From contig RBKR01000027.1 of assembly GCA_004835665.1 (NCBI GenBank), forward strand, positions 310,001 to 374,000: a stretch of 64,000 nt of DNA, written 5' to 3'. The position numbers and the translations under genes were made by a program. The notes beneath the pieces were generated by a model. It ran no database searches and had not been told where the DNA came from. It saw only the letters and a program-made list of their open reading frames with translations. The stretch is from Phoma sp. XZ068 (Eukaryota; Ascomycota; Dothideomycetes; Pleosporales; Didymellaceae). This document shows positions 21,450 to 29,998 of the stretch, in pieces (position 1 is the first letter of the stretch; every line of letters starts with the position of its first letter).

Positions 21450-22543
21450 TTATGAACTAGGCTCAGCCCACGTAAATCCAAAGTCCTGCGGCACGCCAAA
21501 TTCTGGGCTCCCGTCCTCCCTTGCCGTGATCGGTTGCACCATGACGTACCTTCTGTCATCGCAAGCACCACTAGCCACAGATGTGGCATGGAATGTAATG
21601 TAAGTCGTGCTGTCATCTGGGCTGCGAAAGAAGCTGTTGTGGCCAGTACCGAAATTACCGTTTGCCTGCGTCAGTCTACAGCCGTCCAGCTTCTTCCAGG
21701 CTGAAGGGTTCGCAGGGTCGGTAACACCATCCCACTCGAGCAACGCAACGCAGTAATCAGGCGTCCAGCAGTAGTTCGCCGAGTAAGCGATATACGTCTT
21801 GTCACCAAAGTAGAGTGCGTACTGGCCTTCCTGGACAGGGACGGCGGACTGCTCCCAAGGCTGGTCAGGTTGCGAGATGATGGTAATATTGGAGCTGGCA
21901 GAGATGTAGTCGGAATTGAGTTTGCGTACACAGGTGGACTGGTGTAGGACGCCGGTCATGCAGGAATAAACAAAGTAGTTGCCCCAGTCGTTGAAGCGAA
22001 CGACGGTGCCGTCCAGAGACCAGTCGTCAGTGACTTGATTGGCGTAGGTCCAAGTATCCCAGGGAGACGCGCCGCCTGAATCAGGATCAGTATGTGGCAT
22101 AGTATATAAGTCACATAGTCGAGTCAGCACTCACCTTTCAGGGCGTGCATTCGCTGATCATCCAAGTTGTTCGCATTGCCAGCAGTATAATAGAGGTACC
22201 ACGTTCCATCAAAATAATGGATTTCAGGGGCCCATACGTTGCAGCACCGGTTGGGAGTCGAGTCTTGGTAGATGACTTTTGGTATCGCGTTTTTGAGACC
22301 TTCGATGGAAGTAGCACGCGAGAGCTGCAGGTTGGTCCACTCGGTCGATATTAAGTAGTAGTAGCCATCGAACCACGAGATCTGGGGATCGCCCTGCGTA
22401 GTATTAGTGTCCCATAAAGTGTGTGGTGATATGATAGCGCCACTTACGCCTCCGGGATTGCGAATGGGGTTAGTGTAGGAAGCAGCCGAGCCAAGCAAGC
22501 TACATATACCCAGCGAGGTAGAAATAATTTGGGAGAAGAACAT
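21450..22543 (-). CDS. Secreted GH43 glycosidase (arabinofuranosidase/arabinanase-like)
   Basis: Five-bladed propeller enzyme predicted to cut arabinose- or xylose-containing plant cell-wall polymers outside the cell. Exons 22543-22448, 22393-22135 and 22075-21450 give 326 aa. Residues 1-22 (MFFSQIISTSLGICSLLGSA) are a signal peptide. GH43 motifs in order: NPGG then GDPQISWFDGYYYLIS, with the likely base D34; NVWAPEIHYFDGTWYLYYT, with E89 at the position usually called the pKa modulator; and VQEGQYALYFGDKTYIAYS, with the likely acid Glu. WAPE rather than WAPD recalls the exo-arabinofuranosidase subfamily, but the substrate is inference. The first intron is 54 nt without a stop, so it could be retained in frame. 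Confidence 0.87.
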
Positions 22544-23376
22544 GGTGGTTCTGAGTCTAGTTCGCTAAAACAATGATACTTTATCGAGGAATGCTACTTG
22601 AGTGCTTTATGGCAGAATTTTATCCATCTTTATACTTACGTGACGTGATGTAGCCATGCCAACATCATGATCTACAGCTTGTAGCATCATGGTCCGCCTC
22701 GTGACGAACAGCAGTGACATGCATGAGGAATAAGGTCGGCGGATGCGCCGACGCTTTACAATATAAAAGCTGGACTTGGTCTTGGCCGACCGGTGTCAAG
22801 ACTTACTAACGCATACAGCACCGCTACTAGGAACAATCTGGAGGAACCAAGTAGCTTTTGCCGCCAATCACCCGTGCTGTGCGTCCCGGAAATTGCGAAA
22901 ACAGAATGCAGCATGCGGGGAGGCCAAGGCTCGCTAATAGGCGAGACTGAGGCTAGAACTACTCGTTCGGTATCAGTCCGACAACCGTCTGACGAAGGCG
23001 AGAACAAGGCTGGAGAGAAATCCACACAATACGAGTGAGCCAAGCAATGACAATCTGTCTTGTGATCGGGCAGTGGAGAGATGTCGGCAGACGCGACATT
23101 CCTGCGACAACGAACCATTCCAAGGTCTGCCCGAACAACCAGGAGAGATTTATGAGGTCGTTGCAAAAACCTAAACAACGCACGAATGTACTTACCGTCC
23201 AAGATGAGCTACAATGCAGGTACAGTAATCGGAGCGTCACAGCATGAACACGAAACTTTTACCGTCAAAGATCAATCGTCGCCCCTCTATTGAGATATCT
23301 TGATTAACAAAAGCTCTTACTAAATGGAGTTCTAGTATCACTAACCTTAGGCAGGCCGATGCTCAATCCGGGATGT
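22544..23376. promoter_or_regulatory. Upstream region of the GH43 gene
   Basis: 833 bp between the GH43 start and the Snu66 stop, both on the minus strand, so the GH43 promoter and Snu66 terminator are here. A TATA-like TTTATACTTACG lies at about 22629-22640. Open frames in this stretch show no family features. Confidence 0.4.
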
Positions 23377-25404
23377 CTACTGCAATCGCACGCCAGCGGT
23401 CTTCAACTTCTTCGCCTGTTGATCGTGAGCGCTTCCAACACCACCAGCCCTCGTGACTTCCAACGAGCTTTCAGCCATCTTCTTCTTTTCCTGGGCAACT
23501 TTGTCTAGATGCTTCTTAGTCTTCGTATTGCCACTGCCCTTGCCGTGGAATTGATGTGAAAGCTGCTTGAACGCCTCCTTCTGATTCATCTGGCGGCCGT
23601 GTTCGTCAACATAGTTGAGCTCGACGTTTGGCTTGTACTCCTTGTTAAAGATTTCCGCTAGCCTGCGGCTCTCGCTGACATCGGCGTTGGTGTTCTGCTT
23701 TCGGGCCCAGTCTTCACGTTCGCGAGGAGTCATCGTATTCCAGCGTGCCGAGTTACGCTCGCGCTCACGGCCAATCTTGCGTTGACGTTCGGCTTCTGCT
23801 TCGGCGCGTTGCTTGTCAGCAAGGAACTTCTGGCGATCGCGGTAGAGCGCGTTCTTGCTGCTTGCAGCGTTCTCGGCAGCTACAAGTCCACGCTGGCGCA
23901 GAAGTGCAAGGGTGGCACCCATGCCTCCATCGACTGTCTTTTCGGCCTCGAGACCGGTGTCTGTGTTCTCGACAGATTTTGCACGAGAATGGCTGCGTTC
24001 CCGTGCTTCCTCTGCTTCCGCTGCTTCAGCGTAGGACTGGTTCATGTCAATGTCACCGTCATCATCAACGGGTTGTTCCGTCTTGATGCCGTCAGAAGCG
24101 TGACTCGGCTTCCTCCGCCGACTTCTTGCTTGCTCTTCCTCGTCCTCATCTGCGTATGCTCCGAGGTTTTGCACAAACTCGGTCGTTTCATCGATCACCA
24201 AGCCATCTACATCACCATCTTCGGTCGATTCCACCACATCAGGTGTCTGTGGTGCGGAAGCCTCCGCTCGTAGCTGTCGAGCAATGTCTTCTGGACGCAA
24301 CTTCTTTCGCTTCTTGAGGGCTTTTTGTCGCTGTGCAGCAAGATTGGCTTGCAGGTCGTCATCATCAATGAATGATTCGTCGAAAACGCTCTTCTTCTTC
24401 GCTTTGGGTGCTGTTATCTCAGCGCCGTCAAGTTCCATAACCTCAGCAGGCTCTTCTGGAGGTGGAAGCACCATGTCTTCATCATCTTCAATGCGCTCTC
24501 GCTTGGCCTTCTTGGCCTTCTTCTTCTTCGGTTTCTTCATCTTGATCTCTGACAAATCCATATAGTCGTTGGCCGGTGCATCATCCTTGAAAATATCAAG
24601 GCTAATAGCAACCCGCTTTAGTTGCGCAGCACCTGCAGCTGCCGCCTGTACATCTTCGACGGTCCGACCTTTACCGTCCAGTGTAAATGCCTTGCCCTTC
24701 TTGCCCTCAATTTCTTCGTCATACTGTGCAAGTATCGACTTCTCGCCGTTCTCGTCGTTTGGATCGTATGCGCGCTTTCGTTTCTTTGAATCCAGGCGTT
24801 CTTGTAGGCGTTCCCGCTCTTTGAGCGCCACTGCCTCGAGCTCGTCGTCGTCCTCGGCGTCGACTGCAGTATCCTTAAGCACCAGAATCTGGTCTTCACC
24901 ATCGTCAAACTGGTCAACTTCGTGGCCGACCTTGACGCCTGCAAGGTCTGTCTCTGTGTACTGCATGGCCTCACGCGCCTGACGCTCCCGCTCCTCAAGG
25001 TCCTTCTGCATCTGCTCAGCCTTCAAGATCTTCTTTTGGCGCTTCTTGCTGCCCTTCAACCAAGCCCTGTCATCGTCATCATTGGCTTCGTCTGCAAGAC
25101 CGCTACCCTCAAGCTTGGCAGTGCGTGCGGCCCGCTCACGTTCCTTCTTGATCGCAGCTGCGCGCTCTTCGCGCTTCGTCTTTGCTTCTTGTTCGGCATT
25201 GAGCTTCAGCCAGTTGTCGTGCGCGGCGGCCTGGCGCGTGTCGATGGTGCTCGCAGGTTCCTCGTCTGAATTATCGATTTCCCTTGTAGTTGTAGCTTTG
25301 AAGGCTGGTCCTTGTGGGCCGGCACTGGCAGAGCCACCTGGCAGGGCAGGCAGACCCATGGACAGACGTATCTTGTTCGCCTCATCGATGCTGAGGTCGG
25401 CCAT
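23377..25404 (-). CDS. SNU66: U4/U6.U5 tri-snRNP protein Snu66 / SART-1 family
   Basis: Nuclear splicing factor that holds the tri-snRNP together before spliceosome activation (family role). One exon, 675 aa, starting MADLSIDEANKIRLSMGLP, the usual SART-1 N-terminus. An in-frame ATG at 25596 would add 64 residues, but these look like untranslated leader. The body is highly charged with long coiled segments (KREERAAAIKKERERAAR; EERERQAREAMQY). It includes SART-1 signatures such as AWLKGSKKRQKK, DLAGVKVGHEVDQFDDGE, LVLKDTAVDAEDDDELEA and, near the C-terminus, WNTMTPREREDWARKQN, then PNVELNYVDEHGRQMNQKEA and FKQLSHQFHGKGSG. A lysine-rich tract at about 356-370 is a likely nuclear signal. It is the last gene before the AT-rich block, only about 250 bp from it. 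Confidence 0.93.
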   Translation of the reverse strand: MADLSIDEANKIRLSMGLPALPGGSASAGPQGPAFKATTTREIDNSDEEPASTIDTRQAAAHDNWLKLNAEQEAKTKREERAAAIKKERERAARTAKLEGSGLADEANDDDDRAWLKGSKKRQKKILKAEQMQKDLEERERQAREAMQYTETDLAGVKVGHEVDQFDDGEDQILVLKDTAVDAEDDDELEAVALKERERLQERLDSKKRKRAYDPNDENGEKSILAQYDEEIEGKKGKAFTLDGKGRTVEDVQAAAAGAAQLKRVAISLDIFKDDAPANDYMDLSEIKMKKPKKKKAKKAKRERIEDDEDMVLPPPEEPAEVMELDGAEITAPKAKKKSVFDESFIDDDDLQANLAAQRQKALKKRKKLRPEDIARQLRAEASAPQTPDVVESTEDGDVDGLVIDETTEFVQNLGAYADEDEEEQARSRRRKPSHASDGIKTEQPVDDDGDIDMNQSYAEAAEAEEARERSHSRAKSVENTDTGLEAEKTVDGGMGATLALLRQRGLVAAENAASSKNALYRDRQKFLADKQRAEAEAERQRKIGRERERNSARWNTMTPREREDWARKQNTNADVSESRRLAEIFNKEYKPNVELNYVDEHGRQMNQKEAFKQLSHQFHGKGSGNTKTKKHLDKVAQEKKKMAESSLEVTRAGGVGSAHDQQAKKLKTAGVRLQ

Positions 25405-25664
25405 GGCGGTGGACGTGTGCTGGAGGCGATCGCGAGTAAAGGTAGCGCTTGAGATACGGCTCTGTGCGGGTTGCAACAGCTCCTTTGCACAGTTTTCACA
25501 AGTGTGATATAATGTGCTGTGAACGGCTATTGTACAAACACTACAATCATAGTGTTCAAGGCACATGCGCGACGGGGACGCTCTTTCCGCTTTCATGCCA
25601 AGCCGCTAGCGCTAGCGTGCCCCGGTCCCTGCGCAGCAGCTTCGGGGCTATTCAGTCCTCGTTT

Positions 25665-26687
25665 TAAAAACAGATCTAGAAATAGAGAGATTATTTAGTA
25701 GGACAGCTAGTTTACTAGTAGAGTTAGGTGCTTTATTTTATTAGTATAAATAAATAGATTTTACTATTTTTTCTACTTTATACTTTATTAAAAACTATAA
25801 GGTTATATAGTAATAAGTATAGTAATAGTAATAGTAAAGAGTTAGTATTAAAGTTATACCTAGATAAGGCTTATAGTATATTATTCTATTAGTTCTTAAT
25901 AATAAGTATAAGTAAAGGTAGAATAGGTTATAGAAAGATATAGAATAATAGCTTATTATTATTTATAATAGGCTACTTTCTTACTTAGATACTTTAGTAT
26001 ATATATATTTTAGAGATATTATAATATATAGGTTAGAGTCTTCTACTTACTAACTTCTAGCTTATTCTAGATTAGAACTAATAAAAGCTTTATACTAGAG
26101 CTAATTAGGCCTATTTTAGAGTAGCTAAAAGCTCTAGTTTAAAAAGTATAAAAACTCTATAGTTAGATAAAATAACTCTTATTTAATTTATTTAGTTTTC
26201 TAACTAGTAACTACTCTTAGTAGTCTAGTCTTTATAATTAAATTTAATTCTTATTATAAAACTTTATTTAAAAAAATAAAGACTATAAATAAAAATATAA
26301 AAGATACTATTAGATACCTATTTAATTATAAAGTTAAATCTTATTATAGAAATAACTTCTATATAGAGATATAAGATAAAGTATATTATATAGTATTAAC
26401 TATAGTATTTAAGTAGTTTATAAAATAGACTATCTAATAAGTATTAAAACTTCTATTTATCTAGTATAAAGAGCCTTCTTAGCTAATAATTTAATACTAC
26501 TAATCTATATAATTAGAGTACCTAGTAATTTAATAAGTATATCTATATAGAATAAAAGCCTATAAGCCTATATATAAGCTCTAGTATAAGCTTAGATCTA
26601 GGTTTACTTAGTAAAATAATAAACTAATATCTAGACTAATTTTCTACTATTAATAACTATACTAATATTTATAATAAAAGTTATAAC
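25665..26687. other. Unassigned AT-rich relic left of gypsy copy 1
   Basis: About 1 kb with the same depleted dinucleotides as the transposons beside it. I could not match it to the LTR, pol or other repeats of this window. Probably an older mutated element fragment. Confidence 0.5.
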
Positions 26688-26920
26688 TATTAGATATATA
26701 GCTTATAGGAGTTAAATACTTATACTACTATACTTAGATAGAGTATAGTTACTAGAGTTACCTCTATATAGAGTAACTAGAGTATATAAAGCCTAGCTTA
26801 GCTATTTATTATAAAGTAGTAAATAGTCTACTATTAATTAACCTTATTTAGGACTATTATAGTCCTACCTACTTATATTAATACTTCTCTCTTTAGTACC
26901 TTTAGCTATTAGGCCTAATA
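26688..26920 (+). repeat. 5' LTR of gypsy copy 1
   Basis: 233 bp, the same length and sequence plan as the LTRs of copies 2 and 3. It starts TATTAGATATATAGC (TGTTAG in the least mutated copy) and ends CCTAATA. Confidence 0.85.
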
Positions 26921-28149
26921 TTCTATTTACTCTCTTTACTAGAGAGTAGATTATAGTATTATAAAATAAGTAACTAATTAAGCTCTATTATAAAGAAGCT
27001 TACTCTAGAACTACTAGAAGTATTATTTCTTATAGTAATAAAGGAGTCCTCTATATTAAGAATAGTAGAAACTTAGAATATAATACTAAAAGATAATTAA
27101 CTTATTATTTCTTTAAATATAATAAATAAAGTATAAGGCTTACTTATATAAGCTAGTAGACTTTCTAATAGGTTATAGTAGCCTATAAAGGCCTAGAATA
27201 CTCTAGTAGTAAATAGTATAGACTAAGAGCTATAGGAGTTAGAAGCTTAGTATAAGAGGGCTATAAAGATATAATAAGTAGCTTACTTTAAGAAAATAAA
27301 GGCTAGATACTTTACTAGAAATATTAATACTCTATAAGCTATTTTTAATAGAGCTTAATTAGCTATAGTAGTTTCTATAGTTCTAACTTTAAGTTTACCT
27401 TACTCTAAGCTACTATATATATTTACTAAGTAGATATATATAGTATATAACTACTAGAAGTAAAATTATAAGTAGTTTTTTAATAGATTACCTACTAACT
27501 TCCTATAGGAAATATAAAAGGTTAATTTTAGTATATAGTATTTATTAGAGACTATAAAGACCTTATAGTTAGTATACTATACTAACTAACTTTATATAGA
27601 TTCTTTATAAAATCTAACCTAGAAAGCTATAAAAGCTATAATACTAGGCTCTCTAGGCACTATTTTAGAAAGAAGATAAAAAGTATATAAGGCCTTAAGT
27701 TATACTAAAATACTTCTTTATAGTAGTTCTATAGATTTACTAGATTATATAAGGCCTTACTAGAAGAAACTAGGTAATATATATAGAGTAAACCTTTAAG
27801 TAATTAGATATATCTATATATTACCTAAAGAAATATAAAAGTAGCTATTTATATACCTAAAGGAGTATTATATAATACTTAGCTAGATAGAAGAAGTTAC
27901 TAATATAATTTATTAATAAAGAGGCTATTCTAAGAACTTAAAGGAGGAAAAACCTTTTAAAAAGTTAAAAAAGTAAAAAAGTAACTTAAAAAATATAAAG
28001 GAGTCTAAAGAGATTTTAAGGTTATAAACTAAGTAAAGCTTATAAATACTTCTAAGGTTAGTTTTCTAGAATAAGTACTAGTATAAGAAAGGTTAGTATA
28101 GATACCTAGTAAAATACTATAATAACTATAGAGTTAATAATAAGTAGTA

Positions 28150-28197
28150 ACGTAAACCACCACCGAGAGCGACAACCCACCGAGAGCGACAAAATCT
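28150..28197 (+). repeat. Left TIR of pogo copy 1
   Basis: 48 bp beginning ACGTAAACC. It contains the 15-mer CACCGAGAGCGACAA twice in direct orientation with a 17-bp period, probably the transposase binding sites (inference). Confidence 0.93.
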
Positions 28198-28229
28198 GCC
28201 AAGACCACTCCTCCTCCTTTCATCCTAAC

Positions 28230-29930
28230 ATGTCTCAACAACACAACGCGCAATATCAACAAGACGAAGGTAGGGTCCAGCTTGCCCTTCTAGCCTATCG
28301 TTCAGATGAATTTCCAAGCCTGCGACGCGCTGCTGCAGCATTCAACGTTAATCATCATACCCTATCTAAACGTGCCAAGGGAATACCATTTCGACTCGAA
28401 ACACGCGTGAACTGCCTCAAGCTTACTGCAATAGAGGAAGAGACGATTATCCAATACATACTTGACCTTGACGCGCGAGGCTTTGCGCCCCGGCTGTGTG
28501 AGGTGGCAGATATGGCTGATAAACTGTTGGGTGTGCGTGATGGAAAGCCAGTTGGCAAGCACTGGGCTGCGCGCTTTGTGACGCGCTCAGATAGGCTCAA
28601 GATGGCGTTCAATCGAGCAAAGGATAGGCAGAGGATAATGCAGGAAGATCCTGAGGTCATTGGCGCGTGGTTCAAGTTGGTAGAGGATACCAAAGCCAAG
28701 TACGGCGTCCATGACGACGACGTGCACAACTTTGACGAGACTGGCTTCCAGATGGGCGTCATTGGGTCCATGAAGGTCGTCACAGGCTCTGATAGACGTA
28801 CTCGACCAGAGCTCGTTCAGCCAGGAGATCGCGAGTGGGTTACAGTCATCCAGAGTATCTGCGCTGCTGGCCACGCAACCCCGCCATTTATCATCTACAA
28901 AGGGCGTGTCCACATCTCTGCATGGTACGAGGAGGCAGATATACCGCGTAATTGGAAGCTCTCTGTCTCAGAGAACGGATGGACAAACAACGCGCTTGGC
29001 CTGGAGTGGTTGAAGCACTTTGACACGCATACAACAGCGCGTCAGGTGGGGGTATACCGGCTGCTCATTTTGGACGGTCACGAGAGCCACCTTAACCAGG
29101 AGTTCAAGGACTATTGCTTGGAGAACAAGATCCTTACGCTCTGTATGCCTCCCCATTCATCACACATCCTCCAGCCACTTGATGTGGTCTGCTTCTCGCC
29201 ATTGAAGCGGAAGTACTCCCAACGCGTCCGAGACTTGGCACGCCGACGCGTCTTCCACATCAACAAGGAAGGCTTCCTACCTGCCTTCAAGGACGCGTTT
29301 TTTGACGTATTCACACAGGCTAATTGTCGAAAGGCCTTTGAGGCATCAGGACTAGTCCCTGTCAACGCGCAGGTAGTGTTGGATCGCCTGGAGACACGGT
29401 TGCGTACCCCGCCTCAACCCCCACTACCAACAACCCCGTGGCAGTCGAAGACTCCAAGCAATACGCATGAATTTGGGTCTCAGTCAAAGCTTGTGAGCGA
29501 GTCTTTTACTCGGTCACCAGTTGCTGCCCAAGCTGGCTTCTCACAGCTTGTAAAGGGAGCTGAACTAATGCTGCATCAAAATGCGCTTCTTGCTGCCCGC
29601 AATACTGAGCTTGAAGAGCAATTGGCAGTGATGACCAAGCGGAAAGGGCGCAAAAGGAAGCAGATTCAGCATGGGGGTACATTGGAGTATGGAGTAGGGT
29701 CAGCGCAGGTAGCTGCTGAGGCGTCTGTGGTGGCTTTGTCGTCCAAAAGGACTCGAGGTGGTGGTGATCAAGAAATAGCACAACCAGCTCTACGGCGCTG
29801 TGGGAACTGTGGAGGGACTGGGCACAACGCTCGTACGTGCAAAAAGGATTCAGAAGACACTTCTGAATCAGATGCGAGCACAAGGTTCATAGGATCCTTG
29901 TTTGATAGCGATGAATCTGATAATTCATAA
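28230..29930 (+). CDS. Pogo/Fot1-type transposase (DD35D), 566 aa, copy 1
   Basis: Cuts and pastes its element at TA targets. N-terminus: pipsqueak-type helix-turn-helix at about 12-50 (LRRAAAAFNVNHHTLSKRAKG), then a CENP-B-type HTH at about 64-125. The catalytic DDE_1 domain has all three acids: D169 in NFDETGFQMG, D282 in LDGHESH, and D318 in SHILQPLDVVCF, 35 residues apart, as in pogo/Fot1 enzymes. The C-terminus has a basic coiled segment (MTKRKGRKRKQ), a CCHC zinc knuckle (C524, C527, H532, C537) and an acidic, Ser-rich tail. No stops and no intron needed. The start is 80 bp inside the left end. Apparently functional, though activity is inference. Confidence 0.95.
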   Translation: MSQQHNAQYQQDEGRVQLALLAYRSDEFPSLRRAAAAFNVNHHTLSKRAKGIPFRLETRVNCLKLTAIEEETIIQYILDLDARGFAPRLCEVADMADKLLGVRDGKPVGKHWAARFVTRSDRLKMAFNRAKDRQRIMQEDPEVIGAWFKLVEDTKAKYGVHDDDVHNFDETGFQMGVIGSMKVVTGSDRRTRPELVQPGDREWVTVIQSICAAGHATPPFIIYKGRVHISAWYEEADIPRNWKLSVSENGWTNNALGLEWLKHFDTHTTARQVGVYRLLILDGHESHLNQEFKDYCLENKILTLCMPPHSSHILQPLDVVCFSPLKRKYSQRVRDLARRRVFHINKEGFLPAFKDAFFDVFTQANCRKAFEASGLVPVNAQVVLDRLETRLRTPPQPPLPTTPWQSKTPSNTHEFGSQSKLVSESFTRSPVAAQAGFSQLVKGAELMLHQNALLAARNTELEEQLAVMTKRKGRKRKQIQHGGTLEYGVGSAQVAAEASVVALSSKRTRGGGDQEIAQPALRRCGNCGGTGHNARTCKKDSEDTSESDASTRFIGSLFDSDESDNS

Positions 29931-29950
29931 CTAGTGTTAGTCGTGCCAAG

Positions 29951-29998
29951 AGATTTTGTCGCTCTCGGTGGGTTGTCGCTCTCGGTGGTGGTTTACGT
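29951..29998 (-). repeat. Right TIR of pogo copy 1
   Basis: Exact reverse complement of the left 48 bp. Ends GGTTTACGT followed by the duplicated TA at 29999-30000. Confidence 0.93.

Larger units (their letters stand above)
28150..29998 (+). mobile_element. Pogo/Fot1-type DNA transposon, copy 1, intact
   Basis: 1849 bp with perfect 48-bp terminal inverted repeats, flanked by TA on both sides. Encodes one 566-aa transposase. GC-balanced and free of RIP-type mutation, in sharp contrast to its surroundings. Identical over the coding region to copy 2 (every reading frame gives the same proteins). The uninterrupted target can be read in the related LTR near 59716. Confidence 0.95.

Noticed and set aside
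23745..25507. Several Ser/Cys-rich plus-strand frames opposite Snu66
   Set aside because: Shadows of a highly charged, repetitive coding strand.
25665..26687. Possible intact host gene or non-coding RNA in the AT-rich stretch
   Set aside because: Composition and dinucleotide depletion match the transposon relics and no structure stands out.
28355..29883. Minus-strand frames inside pogo copy 1, repeated in copy 2
   Set aside because: They are identical in both copies only because the transposons are identical; no family features.
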